Below, one piece after another: positions 59,937 through 64,000 of a stretch of 64,000 nt of DNA (position 1 is the stretch's first letter; every line of letters starts with the position of its first letter). Position numbers and translations under genes: made by a program. Under the pieces are notes generated by a model. That model saw only the letters and a list, made by a program, of their open reading frames with translations. It was not told where the DNA came from and made no database searches. Origin of the DNA: Heterodera schachtii (lineage: Eukaryota > Nematoda > Chromadorea > Rhabditida > Heteroderidae); assembly GCA_023374025.1 (NCBI GenBank), contig SIJG01000038.1:1035104-1099103 (forward strand), written 5' to 3'.

Positions 59937-61835
59937 TAAGCAGAAATACCTAATCTGATTTATGAAGATAAATGCTATCATAACAGTGCTGAGAAATGTG
60001 AAATATTTGCCAACTTATTTGCCAATTCATTTAATAATAATGAAACAGACCCAAGCAATACATGCTTGGGTAATATTATAGAAAATGATCAATGCTTTAT
60101 ATCGGATATAAATTTTAACATCATCGAGACCCAAAATCTTATGAAAAAACTTCCGAACAAAAATGGCACTTCTCCAGATAATATTAGCTATAAAATTTTA
60201 AAAATTTGCCATTCTTCTCTGTCAACTGTTATTACTGACTTGTTTAGGATCTCATTAGACACTGGTTCACTTCCAGACATCTGGAAGGAATCAATTGTTT
60301 TTCCGCTTTTTAAAAAGGGTGACAAAAATAATCCCGAAAACTATAGGCCAATTTCATTAACCTGCTCACTTTGCAGGGTAATGGAAAGAATTTTAAGCAG
60401 AAATATTTACAATTTTCTACTAAAAAACAAAAAAATTTCGGAATTTCAATTTGGTTTTGTTAGAAATAGGTCTACAACGAGTCAATTAATAACAGTTGTG
60501 GAAGATTGGTATGAGGCAATTATAAATGGAAAAAATGTTGACTGTATTTATATTGATTTTCAAAAAGCATTTGACTCAGTGCCCCATGACTTACTTTTAT
60601 ACAAATTGGAAAAAATTGGTATAAGGGGCAAACTTTTAATTTGGATAAAGGATTTCTTGAGTAATAGGACTTTTCGTGTTAAAATTGAGGATGCTTTATC
60701 CTCAAATAAAAAAGTTTGCTCTGGCGTCCCCCAGGGCTCTGTCCTGGGCCCTTTATTATTTTTGATCTATATTAACGATCTTCCTGATGCTTTGCCATCA
60801 GGAGTAAGAATTAAATTATATGCTGATGATGTTAAATTGTATATTTGTTATAAAGCAAGAACCGACACAGAAATTATGCATAAAGCATTGCATAATTTAT
60901 CCGAATGGGCAAATAAATGGCAAATCAGAATCTCAATTCAAAAAACTTTTGTAATTCACTTGGGGAATAAAAACCCCAAAGAAATATATAAAATTGATGG
61001 AAATATAATAAATGTTGTGGATACAATTAGGGATTTGGGCATAAATATTGATAATAAATTGCTATTTTCCAATCATGTCGCACAAATAATAAAGAATGCA
61101 TATTTACGTATGCGTTCTTTATTTCGGATTATTAAATCAAAGTCTTCTAGGGTTTGGATTATTTTGTACAAAACTTATGTTAGACCGTTATTGGAATATG
61201 CTCCTGAGGTTTGGAATCCATCCCTTCAAAAAAATATTAAAAAAATTGAAAAATGTCAAAAATATTTCACCAAAAGAGTTCTTTTCAAATGCAGCCTTCC
61301 ACCCATTCCATACCAACAAAGATTAGAATACCTTCAACTGCCAACACTTGAAAGCAGGCGAAAGCTTTCTGATCTGTTCATGGCTCATAAAATAATTTAT
61401 GGCCGAACAGATCTGAATCCCTTTGAAATATTTAAACCTTCTAAACGCTTTAACATTCCCTTTTATAGACTTAACTCGAAATATAAATTAGGCAAAAAAT
61501 TTATACCTTTTGCAGGGCGGGCAACTAAAATTTGGAACCAACTCGATAAAAAGCTTATTGAAATAAAATCATTAAATCAATTTAAAAATAAAATTAAAAC
61601 CAACTCTATTTCTGTAAAATAGACCGGAAAAATTAAAGTCGAATTTTTAATTCATTAAAACTAAAAGTGATTTGGTCACTATTTATTTACTTGTTTATTT
61701 TGGTGGTGATCTCGTTTTAATTGTTTTGCGCTTTCTTGAGGACATTTTTAATTAATGTTTTGTCCTCAATGTAAGCGGATTTTTCCCTTTTGTGGACTCT
61801 TTTTCTTATTGACAATAAAAAAAAAAAAAAATAAA
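59937..61835 (+). mobile_element. 5'-truncated non-LTR retrotransposon (LINE)
   Basis: A coding region for reverse transcriptase is followed by a 195-base 3' untranslated region and an A-rich tail (61816-61830, then ATAAAAATAAA). The 5' end coincides with the edge of the GC-rich repeat at 59812-59936, and the endonuclease domain that precedes reverse transcriptase in Jockey/CR1-like elements is absent, so the copy is 5'-truncated, as usual for LINEs. Target-site duplications are not clear; AAATT occurs at both edges but is too short to trust. Confidence 0.85.
59940..61622 (+). CDS. LINE reverse transcriptase, open frame, 5'-truncated
   Basis: The frame is open from just after a TAA at 59937-59939 to TAG at 61620-61622 (560 codons). 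It begins AEIPNLIYEDKCYHNSAEKC and EIFANLFANSF, the typical lead-in to LINE reverse transcriptases. Domain motifs follow in order: NKNGTSPDNISYKIL, FPLFKKGDKNNPENYRPISL, FQFGFVRNRSTTSQL, YIDFQKAFDSVPHDLL (motif A, catalytic Asp), GVPQGSVLGPLLFLIYINDL (motif B), LYADDVKLY (motif C, catalytic Asp pair at about 60825-60830), then LGINIDNKL and a thumb/C-terminal region (YVRPLLEYAPEVWNP). All catalytic residues are present and there is no stop or frameshift, so the copy is young or selected. The motif set fits the Jockey/CR1 group. No start codon of its own is needed, since the N-terminus is cut off. Confidence 0.92.
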   Translation, partial: AEIPNLIYEDKCYHNSAEKCEIFANLFANSFNNNETDPSNTCLGNIIENDQCFISDINFNIIETQNLMKKLPNKNGTSPDNISYKILKICHSSLSTVITDLFRISLDTGSLPDIWKESIVFPLFKKGDKNNPENYRPISLTCSLCRVMERILSRNIYNFLLKNKKISEFQFGFVRNRSTTSQLITVVEDWYEAIINGKNVDCIYIDFQKAFDSVPHDLLLYKLEKIGIRGKLLIWIKDFLSNRTFRVKIEDALSSNKKVCSGVPQGSVLGPLLFLIYINDLPDALPSGVRIKLYADDVKLYICYKARTDTEIMHKALHNLSEWANKWQIRISIQKTFVIHLGNKNPKEIYKIDGNIINVVDTIRDLGINIDNKLLFSNHVAQIIKNAYLRMRSLFRIIKSKSSRVWIILYKTYVRPLLEYAPEVWNPSLQKNIKKIEKCQKYFTKRVLFKCSLPPIPYQQRLEYLQLPTLESRRKLSDLFMAHKIIYGRTDLNPFEIFKPSKRFNIPFYRLNSKYKLGKKFIPFAGRATKIWNQLDKKLIEIKSLNQFKNKIKTNSISVK

Positions 61836-61869
61836 AATAAATTCTTTATTTCTTTTACAGCATTTGTTC

Positions 61870-61948
61870 ATATGCATAAGTGGTCAAGTGGCTAAACTTT
61901 TTGACTTTCATTATTTGTCTCTTGGGTTCAATCCCCCGATTGAACAGA
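61870..61948 (+). repeat. tRNA-like SINE sequence, family A
   Basis: A box TGGTCAAGTGG (61881-61891) and B box GGTTCAATCCC (61925-61935) are in the correct order and spacing for a polymerase III promoter. The middle part matches 45388-45458 on the other strand. It lies right after the LINE tail, so it could be a SINE that uses this LINE's machinery, or simply a neighbour. Confidence 0.65.
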
Positions 61949-62019
61949 AAGTTTTTTTGTAATTTCTTTACCACACGGCGATTCAATTTTGGGCTCCAAG
62001 TACAATTAAGTTGGTTTTT

Positions 62020-62090
62020 TCGTCTTAGTGGTCTGTGAGTTAGTCAAAAAATGGGGGGTCTCAGGTTCGAATCCATTACATGTTATAACT
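62020..62090 (+). repeat. tRNA-like sequence, family B
   Basis: An A-box-like TAGTGGTCTGTGAG (62026-62039) and a B box GGTTCGAATCC (62064-62074) on the + strand. AGTGGTCTGTGA is shared with 48190-48262 (- strand). It lies just inside the left terminus of the 61976-63280 unit. Confidence 0.55.
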
Positions 62091-62213
62091 GTATTGAGTT
62101 TTTAAGGCAAATAAATATATGTGAAATGATAAAACAGTTTTTAAAGAAGCTCAGAATTTTTTTAAATTTTTATATCCTGTAAAACAAAAAAAAAACCTTT
62201 TATCCAACTTTGT

Positions 62214-63119
62214 TTATTCAAAATCGAATTGTTCTTCTTCGTTGCTTTCTTCGTCCGTCTCCCGTCGGTCACCAATTTCTTCTTGTTGTTCTTCACGGTC
62301 CTTAAGCATGGAAATTTGATTTTGAACCCAATTTTCACCAAACTGACCCGCTTCATTTCGTCAATTTTTCCTGTGTCGAGAAGCCAATTTGACACAAAAT
62401 GATGTTCCAACAATTGTCGCATTTGTTCTTCGTCGGGCATTGTTTTCCAAAGCTGTTCCAACCGCCTCCATACCGAATGCAATGCTTCATCGCCTAAAAA
62501 AATTCGGGCTAAAATTTCAAAATGCTTTTTGACCCTGCTCGTCCAAAAGTGCCAAAAATTGGTGTTGTCGGGCGAAGGGCACAAAATGGTTCAACAGCAA
62601 GTGGACCTTAGGTTTTAAGGCGAGCAATGTGCGCATCCGTGGCTGATCGTTGAGAAATGTCCGAAATTGTTCAATCGACGTTTCCAATTCGTCCAAATCC
62701 CGTGGCGACAGTGGCTGGCCTTAAATTTTATTTTTATTTTCAAGAAAGACAAAACAAAATGCACTTTTGTAAAAGTTTGTATCTTTGCCAAGTGTCCCAT
62801 GGTTTTGCAAATGATTTGAGGCCATTCAGCTGAGTAAAGCCTCTCCAATTGGTCAGCATGAATCAGAACATTTCTGATTGAATTCCCCGTCATGTCCTTT
62901 TTTCTGAACGCTTCCCTCCTGGCCGAGATGCTTCTGAAAAATCCGTTCGCAATTTCCGCGTTTTCAGTTGATCCTTCGAGCTCTTTGATCAGTGCATTTC
63001 CAATGCCCTGGAAGACATGGAAAGGCGCCAGAACTATTCGGTCAAATTCCAATTTTCTAGTTTTTAAAATTTCTTCAAATTTTGCATAGGCCCATATTTT
63101 GGCCCCCTCTATCGAATCC
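62214..63119 (-). CDS. Transposon-associated protein, 5' end missing
   Basis: Four exons join in phase on the - strand: 62765-63119, 62534-62714, 62348-62493 and 62214-62300 (TAA); introns are 40 to 50 bases. The 255 residues visible read RDSIEGAKIWAYAKFEEIL, FDRIVLAPFHVFQGIGNALI (about 40-60), ARREAFRKKDMTGNSIRNVL, ALKPKVHLLLNHFVPFARQH (about 150-170), LLDEQGDEALHSVWRRL (about 175-190), and an acidic tail (DREEQQEEIGDRRETDEE, ending EEQFDFE). The PPPLH-type, GN..R, KPK.HLL..H..PF and SEQ..EALH motifs are, from memory, shared by a large family of animal proteins found in many copies in nematode, hydrozoan and other genomes and thought to be of mobile-element origin. Exact biochemical role is unknown. 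The first exon follows an acceptor-like AAACAG, so an N-terminal part is missing or lies upstream of 63119. All four exons keep frame, which argues for a fairly intact gene. Confidence 0.65.
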
Positions 63120-63284
63120 CTGTTTATTTTTTGGAAGTTATGTTTTTAACTCGAGATCGGCTCTTGCGTTTTTACAAGGGAAATTCCCAAAAAAATTTTA
63201 AGGTTTGCAAAGTTTTGGCGTTCTGATTACTAAATAAATAATAAACTTATTTGTACTTGGAGCCCAAAATTGAATCGGCGACAT

Positions 63285-63363
63285 GAAGTTTGGGCACCGG
63301 GAAGTTTGGGCACCAGGAAGTTTGGGCACCAGAAATTTGGGCACCGGGAAGTTTCGGCACCAG
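63285..63363. repeat. 16-bp minisatellite, five units
   Basis: Five near-identical units of GAAGTTTGGGCACC(G/A)G in tandem, starting four bases outside the right terminus of the 61976-63280 unit. One unit has lost a base (AAATTTGGGCACCGG) and the last has TTTCGG. The array may belong to a larger element whose end lies here. Confidence 0.85.
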
Positions 63364-64000
63364 AGGGAGGGATTAAAAAAAATAAAACAAAATAAATATA
63401 TAAAATATTATATATAAATCATTATAATTTAGTAATTTTAACAACCGTTGTGCTCAAAAATTTCTATGTTCATGAAAATTAAAAAAATTATGTATGGGAA
63501 CCTGGCATCTTATGTATTATTTAGTCAATTCTTACGGTTGTTTAAACGTATAGTTAATGTGTACTAGTTTCTTTGGACTTAGAGCTGAGTACGCGGCTTA
63601 GTTGGGCCCAAATATCAAGAACCCGTATGTTGTGTCTTTTACTTTTAAAATGCAAATTTATTGAAGAAATAAAATAAAAGACAAACAAGAAATAAATATG
63701 AAAATGAAAGTCAGAAGAAATGGCGGAGTGAAGGAGCAAAATTTAAAATGATGTGTGGAGGAGGCGACAACTGAGAGGAAGCATTGATATTTAAGGACGG
63801 GTCAAAGAGGGAATGGCTGAAATCAATAATAGTGATGTTCAGCATTAAAAGCGCGGGAAATTTAAAATATGAACAAATGATCATTCCCAACACCGTATAA
63901 TTCTATTTAAATTAAAAAATTTAGTCTTGAACAGACAGAGCCTTGTAATTATAAATTATATAAATAATACATATGTATACATTGATGTAGAATGAATGGT
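63364..64000. other. Right edge of the window, nothing recognised
   Basis: Mixed A+T-rich sequence with two - strand frames of about 60 codons (63554-63739 and 63711-63893) that show no motif, start context or splice support. Confidence 0.5.

Larger units (their letters stand above)
61976..63280. mobile_element. TIR unit carrying a spliced gene
   Basis: Left terminus 61976-62012 and right terminus 63244-63280 are inverted copies of each other over 37 bp with two mismatches (CGGCGATTCAATTTTGGGCT and on, to AATTAAGTT). Between them lie a tRNA-like sequence (62020-62090) next to the left end and the spliced gene 62214-63119. The terminal sequence ATTCAATTTTGGGCTCC also ends the TA-TSD element at 56163-56739, where a tRNA-like unit likewise sits next to the terminus. 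I infer a transposon with its own gene, of which 56163-56739 is a shortened relative. No target-site duplication is visible, so two separate insertions remain possible. Confidence 0.55.

Overview
The window looks like nuclear DNA of an animal, most likely a nematode, and a tylenchid (plant-parasitic type) is my best guess. The reasons are an extreme A+T background, very short spliceosomal introns (mostly 41 to 55 bases, gt...ttttcag or similar) in the gene-bearing part, a dense load of short terminal-inverted-repeat (TIR) elements, and protein fragments that match animal families. The species assignment is inference. There is one assembly gap of 214 N at 47795-48008.

Layout. Bases 1 to about 40600 are a gene-poor, very A+T-rich stretch in which A-rich and T-rich blocks alternate on the + strand. 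It holds isolated GC-richer islands with splice-like borders, a 555-bp foldback element (9251-9805), a decayed helix-turn-helix gene (31203-32796), a small foldback element (33895-34306), a decayed Asn-rich gene (34380-35480) and a 173-bp tandem duplication (36648-37000). From 40600 to 49400 the sequence is dominated by mobile elements with clear target-site duplications (TSDs): a Tc1/mariner-type element (40603-41847) and three hAT-type non-autonomous elements, two of them inserted into one 12-base target.

Bases 49500 to 63300 are GC-richer and hold genes, mostly on the - strand. They are an Ala/Ser/Thr-rich + strand gene piece, a secreted cysteine-rich (ITP/CHH-like) gene, a spliced 286-residue protein I do not recognise, a DNA polymerase epsilon catalytic-subunit fragment with internal deletions, a single FHA exon resembling SNIP1, and an ERGIC2/Erv41-type cargo-receptor gene with no C-terminal half. 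They are followed by a LINE with an open reverse transcriptase and a spliced transposon-associated gene enclosed by 37-bp inverted repeats. Between them lie a Mutator-like element with a 10-bp TSD, an 8-bp-TSD element with a TA-TSD element nested inside it, and five tRNA-like (A box/B box) sequences.

The window is not an operon or a pathway. It reads as a repeat-rich region with several incomplete genes side by side. The most interesting points are the POLE-like gene that keeps exonuclease motif I but lacks the rest of the proofreading domain and the motif A aspartate; the TIR unit that carries a spliced gene and shares its end sequence with a tRNA-like-bearing short element; and a GC-rich palindromic module found inside otherwise unrelated elements. 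All exon structures come from reading frames and splice-site logic only, and family names rest on remembered motifs, not on a search.
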